42,222 nt of DNA, taken from contig JABHDC010000054.1 in assembly GCA_018673255.1 (NCBI GenBank), positions 1-42,222 on the forward strand, written 5' to 3'. Under the pieces are notes generated by a model. It was not told the origin of the DNA and made no database searches. It saw only the letters and a program-made list of their open reading frames with translations. A program made the position numbers and the translations under genes. Each line of letters opens with the position of its first letter. The first letter of the stretch is position 1. The stretch is from Gemmatimonadota bacterium (GTDB lineage: Bacteria; Latescibacterota; UBA2968; UBA8231). Positions 27,996 through 35,584 of this stretch are shown in pieces.

Positions 27996-28988
27996 ATGGC
28001 AAAGACATCGGTCATCATCGTCGGCACAGGCGGTATGGCGCGGCATCACATGAGCGTCATGGTGACCATGGCCAACACCCGTATCTGCGGTCTGGTGGAA
28101 GTCTCCGAGGCGCAGCGCAAGTTGACGCGCGATCTCTTCGAGTCGCGTGGCAAGAAGTGTCCTGCCTTCTACGACACCATCTCTGAGCTGCTCAAGGCGC
28201 AGGGCGCGCCCGATGCGGCCTTCATCAACACGCCCCACAAGTTCCACCTGGAGAATGCCAGGGATTGCCTGAAGGCCGGCATGGATGTGCTGCTGGAAAA
28301 GCCCATGGTAATCAACGCCGTCGAAGCACAGCGGCTCATCAAGATCCGGGATCAGAGCAAGAAACTCCTCGTCGTCGCCTTCCCGGGCAGCCTGTCACCG
28401 GCCGTCAAGAAGGCCAAACAGATGATCTCGTCGGGCAAACTCGGTCGCGTGACCTCCGTGTCCGCGTACGTCCATCAACACTGGAAGGCGGGCACCGCCG
28501 GTCAGTGGCGACAGGACCCGGACATCTCCGGCGGCGGCTTCCTCTTCGACACCGGCTCTCACATGGTCAACACCGTCGTCGATCTGATCGATCAGGATGT
28601 GGTGCGGGTCTGCGCCCTCATGGACAACAGCGGCACGCCCGTGGATATCAACTCCACCGTGAGTGGTCGCTTCCGCGATGGCGCCATGTTCTCCCTGGCG
28701 GCGGCCGGTGATTCCATGCACTGCACCTCCGAGGTCACCGTCATCGGCGATCAGGGCATCCTGCAGACGGGCATCTGGGGGGAGCGCTTGCTCTTCAAGG
28801 GGATCAAGGATTCAGCCTTCAGCGAGGTGAAGTATCCCAAGTCCAAGGGCGTCTGGGAGCAGTTCCTCAAAGTGCGCGCCGGCAAGCAGGCCAACCCCTG
28901 CCCACCCGAAGTGGGTCTGCGCTTCGCCCGACTCATGGACATGATCCGCAAGAGCGCCGACACGCGGACGACGGTGAAGACGCGGTAG
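27996..28988 (+). CDS. Gfo/Idh/MocA family oxidoreductase
   Basis: This 330-residue protein has the N-terminal Rossmann motif IIVGTGGMARHHMSV, the NTPHKFHLENA segment and the EKPMVINA motif with K102, as in inositol- and glucose-fructose-type dehydrogenases. The second domain has GGGFLFDTGSHMVNTVVDL, with the catalytic DxxxH-like pattern. It oxidises a sugar or cyclitol with NAD(P); substrate not known. It ends 15 bp before the convergent vapC. The 193-bp region before it shows nothing beyond the inverted repeat. Confidence 0.9.
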   Translation: MAKTSVIIVGTGGMARHHMSVMVTMANTRICGLVEVSEAQRKLTRDLFESRGKKCPAFYDTISELLKAQGAPDAAFINTPHKFHLENARDCLKAGMDVLLEKPMVINAVEAQRLIKIRDQSKKLLVVAFPGSLSPAVKKAKQMISSGKLGRVTSVSAYVHQHWKAGTAGQWRQDPDISGGGFLFDTGSHMVNTVVDLIDQDVVRVCALMDNSGTPVDINSTVSGRFRDGAMFSLAAAGDSMHCTSEVTVIGDQGILQTGIWGERLLFKGIKDSAFSEVKYPKSKGVWEQFLKVRAGKQANPCPPEVGLRFARLMDMIRKSADTRTTVKTR

Positions 28989-29003
28989 ACAGAGGCCGAC
29001 GAA

Positions 29004-29378
29004 CTACCTCGTCTTTGCCAGGGGCACTCGACGCGACGAGCGAATGCGCCGATCCCGGGTCACGAGTGGGATGTCGTGGACGATGCTGGTAGCCGCGATC
29101 AGTTCGTCGGCTGGATCGGCAGCGAAGTCGAGTTGTGTCGACATGCGAGCAACGGCGAGGTCCAACGGCCATACATGAAGACTCGCCAGAGCAGCGTCAA
29201 CCGCGGGATCGTCGAAATCCAACACCACACGGCCCAACTGCTGCAGCTTCGCCAACTCCCAGAGCACGATCGCGGCGACACCCCATCTATGTGATGTCAG
29301 CAAGCTCTCTTCCATCGGCCGGAGATCACCGGCCAGGGCGTGGATCAGTACATGCGTATCAAGATTCAACATCTGCAT
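29004..29378 (-). CDS. vapC: VapC-type PIN ribonuclease toxin
   Basis: The 124-residue PIN domain has D7 (LNLDTHVLIHAL), E41 (VLWELAKL), D91 (PADELIAATSI) and D109 (VTRDRRI), the complete acidic active site. Its start overlaps the upstream Phd-type antitoxin gene by 20 bp. GAGG lies about 7 bases before the ATG at 29378; the ATG two codons later is possible. This is the second intact PIN toxin in the window. Confidence 0.93.
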   Translation of the reverse strand: MQMLNLDTHVLIHALAGDLRPMEESLLTSHRWGVAAIVLWELAKLQQLGRVVLDFDDPAVDAALASLHVWPLDLAVARMSTQLDFAADPADELIAATSIVHDIPLVTRDRRIRSSRRVPLAKTR

Positions 29379-29583
29379 CCCAGACCTCGCCTGTCGACAG
29401 GATGTCTCCGTGGATCTTGATCTTGTCTTTCAGGGCACCCACAAGATGCTCCGGCCGACTTGGGTATGGGATGACCTTGGCAATCGGCTTCCCGCGCTTG
29501 GTGATCACGGTACCCTCCGGTGTCAGGTTTTCGAGCAGCGAGAGACATTGCTCCTTGAACTTCGATGCGCCAATCGTCTTCAT
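29359..29583 (-). CDS. Phd/YefM-type antitoxin
   Basis: This 74-residue protein has the Phd/YefM layout: KTIGASKFKEQCLSLLENL, then TVITKRGKPIAKVIPY, and an acidic tail (STGEVWDADVES) that would bind the PIN toxin. GGGGA lies 6 bases before the ATG at 29583. It pairs with the overlapping vapC. No clear operator was seen upstream (29587-29694). Confidence 0.93.
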   Translation of the reverse strand: MKTIGASKFKEQCLSLLENLTPEGTVITKRGKPIAKVIPYPSRPEHLVGALKDKIKIHGDILSTGEVWDADVES

Positions 29584-29694
29584 CACGAGTCCCCGCCATT
29601 TGTCCAGATTAAGTGACTGGTCAAATCAACTGACCACATAGAACATTGTCAATCCGGGTCGGTCTTGGCGTGGCGTTTGAGCAGCAGACGCTGC

Positions 29695-29817
29695 GTGACC
29701 AGTGATGATTCACCTGCTGGGCGAATACGATGCCAACCATTCACCAGTGAGACACCGTCCGTATCCTGCGGAATCTGTCACGCTTTGGAATCGTACGTGT
29801 CACGTATCTGCCACGCA
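29695..29817 (+). repeat. Shared 123-bp leader, copy 1
   Basis: This segment is repeated at 34188-34310 with the same length, about 10 differences and an identical last 50 bases. It ends 31 bp before the decarboxylase start. In the invariant part TACGTG-T-CACGTA (29794-29806) is a perfect inverted repeat, and TGTCACG occurs twice. It may be a promoter/operator block or a structured leader RNA. Confidence 0.85.
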
Positions 29818-29848
29818 CGTCGAGGTCAGGAAACCCCTGAGGAGGCCG

Positions 29849-31261
29849 ATGTCAGGATTCGATTGGGAACAGGTCGCAGCGGCGATTGGTCGTACCGGCT
29901 CGATGTACCGGGAATACATGGAAGGCCTGGCGGAACGCCCCGTCGCGCCGACGGTGGATCGCGCCATGCTGCGCGAGCGCTTCCGTGGGACCCTTGGTGA
30001 TGAGGGGGTCGGCATCGACCAGGTACTGGATGAGATCGAAGAGATCGTGCTGCCCTATACCATGTCGACGGCCCATCCGCGCTATGTGGGACTGGTGAAT
30101 TCTACTCCCCTTCCGGCGGCGCCGCTGGCTGACCTCATCGTGTCGATGCTGAACAACAACGGCGGGGCATTCCACCAGAGCCCGTCGGCCACGACAGCCG
30201 AAGAAGAGGTCGTGCGCACCTTCGCCGAGTTGCTGCACTGCAACTCGGATTCGACCCGGGGCCTGCTGTTGCCGGGCGGCACCTTTGCCAATCAGCACGG
30301 ACTGCTGCTGGCGCGGGCGAAACACTTCCCGCAATGGCGGAGCAAAGGACCGGCCGCGGTACAGGCGCCGCGCCTGTACACATCGACAGCCGTGCACTTC
30401 TCGGTCACCCGCACCGCCCAGGTCATCGGGATCGGCGAGGACAACGTCGTCGCCGTAGATACGATCGGTCGCGGCGCCATCGACGTCGCTGACCTGAGAC
30501 GTCGGGTCTCGGCCGACCGCGATGCGGGCAGACAGCCCTTCGCCGTCGTGGCCACGGTCGGCACGACGGGCACCGGTGCGATCGATAATGTTGCCGCCGT
30601 AGCCGAAGTCTGCCGGGAGTTCAGCCTGTGGCTGCACATCGACATGTGTTATGGCGGGGCGGCGGCCCTGTTGCCTGAGCGGGCGCCCCACGTCGCCGGA
30701 ATCCACCTGGCAGACTCGATCGCGATCGATCCGCACAAGTGGTTCTTCATGCCCATGACGGCCGGCCTCGCCCTGACAAAGCACCCCGACGTCGAGACCG
30801 CCGCCTTCGGCCTCGACGTGTCCTACATCCCCTCCGGTCCCGAGCCGGAGGCCTTCAACCGCGGTTTACCCACAACCCGTCGGAGCACGGGGCTGACCGT
30901 GTGGGCAGCGTTGCGAGCCCACGGGCTGGAGACGATCCGCGCCGCCGTTCGACGCAACATCGAGCAGATGCGCTCGCTGGAGGCACAACTGGCCGCTGCC
31001 GGGTTCCGTATCCTAACCGGTGGCGAGTTGTCGATCGCCTGCGCACGGTTCGAGCCCGAGGGCATGGAGCCGGCACGGATCGACGAGCTTCAGCGGGAGA
31101 TCAGTGAACGGGTCATCGCGTCGGGTACTGCCTGGTTTTCGATCACCCACCACGAGGGTGAGACCTGGCTGCGGTTCAACGCCGTCAACCTGCACACGAA
31201 GGATGCTCACATCGAGCAGATCGCGACGGCCGTCATCCAGGCGGCCCAGGAAGCGGCCTGA
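29849..31261 (+). CDS. Pyridoxal-phosphate group II decarboxylase
   Basis: The 470-residue protein belongs to the aromatic amino acid/glutamate decarboxylase group. Visible are AHPRYVGLVNSTP, SPSATTAEEEVVRTFAELL, GGTFANQHGLLLARA, the cofactor Asp in LWLHIDMCYGG and the PLP lysine K297 in SIAIDPHKWFF. HIDMCYGG replaces the common HVDAAYGG, which may shift substrate choice. It converts an L-amino acid to its amine; the exact one is not clear. GAGGAGG sits close before the ATG. It follows leader copy 1, and a deleted relic of the same unit lies at 33058. Confidence 0.93.
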   Translation: MSGFDWEQVAAAIGRTGSMYREYMEGLAERPVAPTVDRAMLRERFRGTLGDEGVGIDQVLDEIEEIVLPYTMSTAHPRYVGLVNSTPLPAAPLADLIVSMLNNNGGAFHQSPSATTAEEEVVRTFAELLHCNSDSTRGLLLPGGTFANQHGLLLARAKHFPQWRSKGPAAVQAPRLYTSTAVHFSVTRTAQVIGIGEDNVVAVDTIGRGAIDVADLRRRVSADRDAGRQPFAVVATVGTTGTGAIDNVAAVAEVCREFSLWLHIDMCYGGAAALLPERAPHVAGIHLADSIAIDPHKWFFMPMTAGLALTKHPDVETAAFGLDVSYIPSGPEPEAFNRGLPTTRRSTGLTVWAALRAHGLETIRAAVRRNIEQMRSLEAQLAAAGFRILTGGELSIACARFEPEGMEPARIDELQREISERVIASGTAWFSITHHEGETWLRFNAVNLHTKDAHIEQIATAVIQAAQEAA

Positions 31262-31269
31262 GCAGATCT

Positions 31270-31389
31270 GCCGATGCGTGGTATTTCCGTCACGCCGCAC
31301 TGCGCGCCGAGGTCGGTCAGGACCTGCGCAACCAGACGATGGCCATGATCGCCATGTCCGGGGTGATCATCGGCGTCCTCATGGCCTGA
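31270..31389 (+). pseudogene. Possible C-terminal fragment of a membrane protein
   Basis: One frame reads SADAWYFRHAALRAEVGQ and then a hydrophobic tail, MAMIAMSGVIIGVLMA, ending at TGA 31387-31389, with no start codon in a sensible place. It could be the tail of a small membrane protein left after a rearrangement. I do not recognise the parent. The remaining gap to 31492 shows a TTGGGACAGAACCCC motif also seen near 35397. Confidence 0.25.
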
Positions 31390-31492
31390 TCGAGTTCCAC
31401 CTGCCCACCGGCTAGCAACCGCTTCACCGACTACCCATCCACCGCCCAATTGGGGTAGCATTGGGACAGAACCCCTATTACGCGAGGGCCCC

Positions 31493-32044
31493 ATGGCTAT
31501 CCTGTCCCGTCTGTTGCTGATCGTACTGCTGCTGCTGCTCTCCGCCTGTGCCTCCACGGGCCACAAACTCCACCCCGTGCCGGGTCTTCCACCGGCGGTA
31601 GATGTCACCATCCAGCCGGCGTACATCCCGCCCGGCGCGTCGGCGAGTCGGATGAGCTACAGCACGCCATTCGAGCGGGGACTCGTCGAAAGCCAGGTCG
31701 TCGAGCGACTCGTCACCCGGCTGCCCGAGGCCGACAACATCGCCGACGCGGGGATACTGGGCGACGACGAGCCGTCCGACTTCACGCTCGCCATCCGGCT
31801 CTGGAAGGCCGATCTCGTGGCGGATCGCGTCAGTCCCGGCGAGGTCGACTACGTGGTCGTCCACCTGGGCATCGAGCTGCAGCACGGACCGTCGTCTCAG
31901 ACTCTGATCTACCGACGCGCCGAGCTGCACCACAGCCTGCGGCATGGGGGCACGGACGGACTCTACGACTTCCTCGCCGACGAGGTCGCCCGGAGTACCT
32001 CCGAACAGATTGCGCGCCTGCAGTCGATCTCGACGTCGCGCTGA
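31493..32044 (+). CDS. Lipoprotein, unknown function
   Basis: This 183-residue protein starts with a hydrophobic stretch and lipobox LSAC (lipidated C19), so it should be membrane anchored. The rest is a small soluble alpha/beta domain (VDYVVVHLGIELQHG, then FLADEVARSTSEQIARLQ) that I do not recognise. It is preceded by a GC-rich stretch with weak ribosome site (GAGGG). It follows no obvious partner. Confidence 0.8.
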   Translation: MAILSRLLLIVLLLLLSACASTGHKLHPVPGLPPAVDVTIQPAYIPPGASASRMSYSTPFERGLVESQVVERLVTRLPEADNIADAGILGDDEPSDFTLAIRLWKADLVADRVSPGEVDYVVVHLGIELQHGPSSQTLIYRRAELHHSLRHGGTDGLYDFLADEVARSTSEQIARLQSISTSR

Positions 32045-32045
32045 T

Positions 32046-32191
32046 GCATGCGTTCTGAGACCAGGGGATCTGGTTTCAGTAGTTGGGTCAGGTCCTTGTG
32101 GTCCTGCAGGGGATGGGTGCTGCGGGGTGGGCCGTCGGTGACGTACTCGATGTGGGCGCCAAAGCCTTGGGTCTCGCGGTACGAGTCAGAG
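32046..32191 (-). pseudogene. Inverted 146-bp fragment of the UroD-like gene
   Basis: Read on the minus strand this matches 34573-34718 over its full length with few changes, and encodes DSYRETQGFGAHIEYVTDG and PLQDHKDLTQLL, versus DSYRETEGFGAHIEYVTDG and PLQGHKDLTQLL in the intact gene. It lacks any start and the rest of the gene, so it is a displaced piece, not a gene. Confidence 0.85.
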
Positions 32192-32239
32192 CATCGCGAC
32201 AGACGTTTCAGGGTGATTCGCCACCGGGTCCAATGTGTC

Positions 32240-32268
32240 TTGACACGTATTCCGTTACCCGTTATAAC
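32240..32268 (+). promoter_or_regulatory. Strong sigma70-type promoter of higBA
   Basis: TTGACA (32240-32245), 17 bases, then TATAAC (32263-32268). The -10 lies inside the palindrome GTTATAAC. The expected start of transcription falls at or next to the higB GTG at 32276. Confidence 0.75.
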
Positions 32269-32275
32269 ATGATAT

Positions 32276-32569
32276 GTGATAGGATCCTTCCACAACAAGG
32301 CAACGGAACACATCTTCGACGGGCGAGACACACGCGCCGCCCGCGCGGCTTGTCCGCAGGAGCTGTGGCCGATCGCGAGACGCAAGTTGGATCAACTCAA
32401 TCGGATACAGGATCTGAGACATCTGGCGATTCCGCCAGGGAATCGGCTCGAACGGCTGCGCGGCCCTCGCCGTGGCCAACATAGCATCCGGATCAATCAA
32501 CAATACCGTATCTGTTTCCAATGGGAGGACGGCCATGCCTGTGAAGTCGAAATCACCGACTACCACTAA
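32276..32569 (+). CDS. higB: HigB-type toxin
   Basis: This 97-residue RelE-fold toxin begins MIGSFHNKATEHIF and has LDQLNRIQDLRHLAIPPGNRL, GQHSIRINQQYRICFQW and VEITDYH, all standard for HigB. It cuts ribosome-bound mRNA. The GTG at 32276 is the first possible start, because an in-frame TGA lies at 32270-32272. There is no room for a ribosome site, so translation may be leaderless. It overlaps higA by 35 bp. Confidence 0.94.
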   Translation: MIGSFHNKATEHIFDGRDTRAARAACPQELWPIARRKLDQLNRIQDLRHLAIPPGNRLERLRGPRRGQHSIRINQQYRICFQWEDGHACEVEITDYH

Positions 32570-32897
32570 GGGAGCGACTCGCTTCGCCTCAACTCGATTG
32601 CCAGTAGATCGACCACCCACTCATCCGGGTGAAATGCTGCGGGCGGAGTTTCTCGAGCCGCTGGGCATCACGCAGACAGCGTTCGCCACACGACTCGGCG
32701 TATCCTTCCCACGGCTCAACGAGATCATCAAGGGACGTCGATCCGTCACACCTGATACCGCATTGAGACTCGCACGACTCCTCGGTATGCCCGCCGACTT
32801 CTGGCTCGGGCTGCAGAGTGACTGGGATCTCTGGCAGGCGATGCACAGCGACAAGGCGATAGACATCGAAGCACTGATTCCTCTCGAGCTGCCATAG
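32535..32897 (+). CDS. higA: HigA-type antitoxin
   Basis: This 120-residue HTH_XRE protein has THPGEMLRAEFLEPLGITQ, FATRLGVSFPRLNEIIKG and RSVTPDTALRLARLLGM, as in HigA of the toxin-first type. It binds HigB and represses the promoter. The ATG at 32535, with GGAGG about 6 bases upstream, is inside the higB tail. The frame is open further upstream, but the strong ribosome site fixes this start. Confidence 0.93.
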   Translation: MPVKSKSPTTTKGATRFASTRLPVDRPPTHPGEMLRAEFLEPLGITQTAFATRLGVSFPRLNEIIKGRRSVTPDTALRLARLLGMPADFWLGLQSDWDLWQAMHSDKAIDIEALIPLELP

Positions 32898-33057
32898 CCG
32901 GCGGATCGGATAGACCGTATGAGAAGCATATGGGGTATCCATTTGACCACCGACGCCGCTTCACATGGCGCCGTGGAAGTTACGCGGTAGACTGACCCGA
33001 CGAGGATCACGCCTGTCTCGTAAAGTCTGTCGAGAGATACCCTCACCAGGTCCGGTA

Positions 33058-33176
33058 CTGGGCGAATACGATACCAGCCGTTCACCAGTGAAAGACCATC
33101 CGCGCGGCCATTCGACGCAACAGCGAGCAGATCGCGATGGCGATCATCGGGGCAGTGCAGGAAGCGTCTGGAAAGG
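33058..33176 (+). pseudogene. Deleted relic of leader plus PLP decarboxylase
   Basis: Bases 33058-33100 match the leader repeat core (TGGGCGAATACGAT, then TTCACCAGTGAAA). They run into sequence like decarboxylase 30934-30969 and then, through CGAGCAGAT, into sequence like 31213-31255. In the intact gene CGAGCAGAT occurs at 30961 and 31213, 252 bases apart, so one deletion between direct repeats explains the join. No open frame of use remains. Confidence 0.7.
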
Positions 33177-33188
33177 GAGGAGAATCTG

Positions 33189-33377
33189 CTACATCGCCGC
33201 CAAGAACTCCTCGACGGTCAGACCTGCGCGGGCGATGAGGCTTCTCAGGGTCCCTCTGGCCACGGTCGCGTGGTTAGGTACCGAGAGAGTGGCGAGATGG
33301 TCTTGCTTCGTCAGAATGATGTGGCTGCCACGTTGCCGAACCACAGCCCACCCGAAAGACTGCGGCACACGAATCAC
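33189..33377 (-). CDS. hicA: HicA-type toxin
   Basis: This short dsRNA-binding-fold toxin reads MIRVPQSFGWAVVRQRGSHI, then LSVPNHATVARGTLRSLIARAGLTVEEF, with the essential histidine in RQRGSHI. HicA cuts mRNA. I chose GTG 33377, with GAGG-type sites just upstream, which gives 62 residues; the frame is open to a GTG at 33482 that would overlap hicB by 73 bp. It follows hicB on the same strand. Confidence 0.85.
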   Translation of the reverse strand: MIRVPQSFGWAVVRQRGSHIILTKQDHLATLSVPNHATVARGTLRSLIARAGLTVEEFLAAM

Positions 33378-33409
33378 CTCACGTGGCCTCAGGATACGTA
33401 TCGGCGCCT

Positions 33410-33616
33410 CTACAGACTCACTTCCACATCCCGCGTCGTGACGGTGAGCGGCATCCCCTGAGATGCCCGGACCTCGAGACACTCACGAATCGCGTCCTGA
33501 ATGTTGCCTTCCGCCTCATCTTCGGTTGCCCCCTGGCTGATGCAACCGGGAATCGCCGGGCATTCAGCGATGAAAGCGCCATCCTCGTCGCGGGTAATCG
33601 TGATCGAAAACTTCAT
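33410..33616 (-). CDS. hicB: HicB-type antitoxin
   Basis: This 68-residue protein has the HicB fold: MKFSITITRDEDGAFIAECP, then PGCISQGATEDEAEGNIQDAI. The usual C-terminal DNA-binding domain is absent, as in the short HicB forms. GGAGAG precedes the ATG at 33616. The antitoxin gene is first and hicA follows after 32 bp. Confidence 0.9.
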   Translation of the reverse strand: MKFSITITRDEDGAFIAECPAIPGCISQGATEDEAEGNIQDAIRECLEVRASQGMPLTVTTRDVEVSL

Positions 33617-33650
33617 GGGCCATCTCTCCACTGTCACCGTATGAGCCGAA

Positions 33651-33932
33651 TCAGGCCAGCTCGATCCGCAATCTCTTGCCGAGAGCCCTGGCGGCTCGAT
33701 CCATCGTCTGGAGGGTCACGGAGGGATTCGAAGGATTCAGCAGGCGATCGAGAGCCGAGCGGCTGGTCTGCATGCGCTTGGCCATGGCTGTCTTCGACAG
33801 CTCATTCTCCGCCATAAACTGAGTGAGTTGGAAAGCGATGACCCGTTTCACTGCGGTGGCTTCGGTCTCACTGAGCAGGCCTTCGTCGGCAAGAAACTCA
33901 TCAAAGTCACTGCCGATATGTTCTTTCTTCAT
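33651..33932 (-). CDS. Xre-family antitoxin
   Basis: The 93-residue protein has an HTH_XRE domain: FQLTQFMAENELSKTAMAK, then MQTSRSALDRLLNP and TMDRAARALGKRLRI. This is the HigA-2/RelB-like partner of Gp49/RelE-type toxins. Its ATG overlaps the upstream stop as ATGA. Its toxin is deleted, so it may now act only as a repressor or as cross-protecting antitoxin. Confidence 0.88.
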   Translation of the reverse strand: MKKEHIGSDFDEFLADEGLLSETEATAVKRVIAFQLTQFMAENELSKTAMAKRMQTSRSALDRLLNPSNPSVTLQTMDRAARALGKRLRIELA

Positions 33933-34129
33933 CGCACGACTCCGACTGTATTACGTAATCTGTTGAGGGCCAGGGCCAGATCCTTCTCTGGCGTCTTCTG
34001 GCTCTTCTTGATGTCTTCGCCAACGATCTTCTTTGTCGCCGGATCCTGAGTCTGTAGCCATTCCCTTACAGGTTCGCGGCCTGACAAGGAACGATAGAAT
34101 CGGACCGTGAGTGGGCGAGCCCGATTCAC
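33929..34129 (-). pseudogene. RelE/HigB (Gp49-like) toxin with in-frame core deletion
   Basis: The 66-residue frame begins with TVRFYRSLSGREPVREWLQ and KKIVGEDIKKSQ, matching the start of this family, and then goes directly to KTPEKDLALALNRLR, which is normally the C-terminus. Compared with typical members of about 110 residues, the middle (GMPLVRKL to FIKKS, with the catalytic strands) is missing. The reading frame is kept and still ends as ATGA on the antitoxin start. GTG 34129 is the probable start. Confidence 0.75.
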
Positions 34130-34139
34130 GTTGCGAATG

Positions 34140-34153
34140 TACCATTTCTGGTA
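34140..34153. promoter_or_regulatory. Inverted repeat before the RelE/Xre pair
   Basis: TACCA-TTTC-TGGTA is a perfect 5-bp inverted repeat 10 bases upstream of the toxin start, where an autoregulatory operator is expected. Confidence 0.4.
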
Positions 34154-34187
34154 CGCATTGGCCAATCAATTCGTTGGAGTCCAAAGG

Positions 34188-34310
34188 GTAACCAGTATTG
34201 ATTCACCCACTGGGCGAATACAATGCCATCCATTCACCAGTGAAACACCGTCCGTGTCTTGCGGAATCTGTCACGCTTTGGAATCGTACGTGTCACGTAT
34301 CTGCCACGCA
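34188..34310 (+). repeat. Shared 123-bp leader, copy 2
   Basis: This is the second copy of the leader at 29695-29817. It ends 65 bp before the UroD-like start. The inverted repeat TACGTG-T-CACGTA is at 34287-34299. Confidence 0.85.
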
Positions 34311-34375
34311 GACCCGGACTCCATCTCCTGGTCGAGGCAGAGGCAGACCCGGAAGCCCGAGGAGGGCCACAAACC

Positions 34376-35377
34376 ATGAACGGACGCGACCGGTACCTGG
34401 CCACCGTGCGCGGGGAGGCAGTGGACTTTCTGCCACGCACCCCGATTCTGATGCAGTACGCAGCAGAACACATCGGTTCCGACTACGCCGCCCTGGCCGC
34501 CGACTACCGCGTGCTGACACGGGCCAACGAAGTCTGTGCCCGGGACTTCGGCATGGATCAGGTGAGTTGTATCTCTGACTCGTATCGAGAGACTGAAGGG
34601 TTTGGCGCCCACATCGAGTATGTCACCGACGGCCCACCCCGCAGCACCCATCCCCTGCAGGGCCACAAAGACCTGACCCAACTACTGAAACCAGATCCCC
34701 TGGTCTCAGAGCGCATGCTCGACCGCGTACAAGCCGCCCGCCACTACGGCCAACACCTGGCGCAGGAGTATTCAGTACTGGGATGGGTGGAAGGCCCCGC
34801 CGCCGAAGCATCCGACCTGCGCGGCGTGTCGACCTTCATGATGGACCTCCTAGACGACGAGGCCTTTGCCTGTGACCTCATGGACCTGTGCACAGAAGTG
34901 GCCATCAACTTCGGCCGAGCCCAGGTGGAAGCCGGCGCAGAGACCATCGGCATCGGCGACGCCATCGCCAGCCAGGTCGATCCAGGCACCTACGAACGAC
35001 TCATCCAACCCCGCGAGAAACGCCTCGTCACCGCCCTCCAGGAGTCAGGCGCCCTCGTGAAACTCCACATCTGCGGCAACACCACTCACCTGCTACCCGG
35101 CATCACCGACCTCGGCGTCGACATCCTCGACGTCGACCACATGGTGGACCTGCGTCAGGTCCGCGACGCTGTGGGAGAGGGAGTGGCCATCACCGGCAAC
35201 ATGGATCCCGTAGAGATCGTGCTGAAGAGCACCCCCGACCAGATCCGCGATGCCGTGCGCGAAGCGTATGAGCAGGTGGGCAACCCGTACATGGTCAATG
35301 CCGGTTGCGAGATTCCATCAGGGACACCGGTGGAGAACCTTCGGGCGCTTTGTGAGCTGGTGGCGTATCAGGGGTGA
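34376..35377 (+). CDS. Uroporphyrinogen-decarboxylase-like protein, MtaA/CmuA type methyltransferase
   Basis: This 333-residue protein opens RDRYLATVRGEAVDFLPRTP and carries VKLHICGNTTHLL plus the late NAGCEIPSGTP. These give a zinc site of the His-x-Cys...Cys type found in MtaA/CmuA-like corrinoid methyltransferases; true HemE lacks it. It probably moves a methyl group between a corrinoid and a thiol or folate, or cleaves an O-methyl donor. GAGGAGG precedes the ATG. It is preceded by leader copy 2, and an inverted piece of it sits at 32046. Confidence 0.88.
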   Translation: MNGRDRYLATVRGEAVDFLPRTPILMQYAAEHIGSDYAALAADYRVLTRANEVCARDFGMDQVSCISDSYRETEGFGAHIEYVTDGPPRSTHPLQGHKDLTQLLKPDPLVSERMLDRVQAARHYGQHLAQEYSVLGWVEGPAAEASDLRGVSTFMMDLLDDEAFACDLMDLCTEVAINFGRAQVEAGAETIGIGDAIASQVDPGTYERLIQPREKRLVTALQESGALVKLHICGNTTHLLPGITDLGVDILDVDHMVDLRQVRDAVGEGVAITGNMDPVEIVLKSTPDQIRDAVREAYEQVGNPYMVNAGCEIPSGTPVENLRALCELVAYQG

Positions 35378-35417
35378 TGCGGTAGCACCAGAGTCGTTGG
35401 GACAGAACACCCGAAAC

Positions 35418-35555
35418 GCGGATAAGAACGATAAGGGTCCATTATGGTGAGTCTGGTGTGCCCTGTGCAAGCAATTTCGCCATGGCGGGACGTGTGGCTG
35501 ATTGTTGAACAGCCATTTTCTGGTGGGCCAGAAGGCGCCGCCCCTGACGGTCGGC
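35418..35555. repeat. 138-bp direct repeat, internal copy
   Basis: Identical, base for base as far as can be seen, to 42085-42222 at the right edge of the window. It begins GCGGATAAGAACGATAAGGG. Its right limit in the second copy is the window end, so the true length may be greater. Confidence 0.95.
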
Positions 35556-35584
35556 CCAGACGTTTGGATTCGGGCACAGCCCCA

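Noticed and set aside
29702..29848. Upstream extension of the decarboxylase
   Set aside because: The open frame crosses the shared leader repeat; GAGGAGG fixes the start at 29849.
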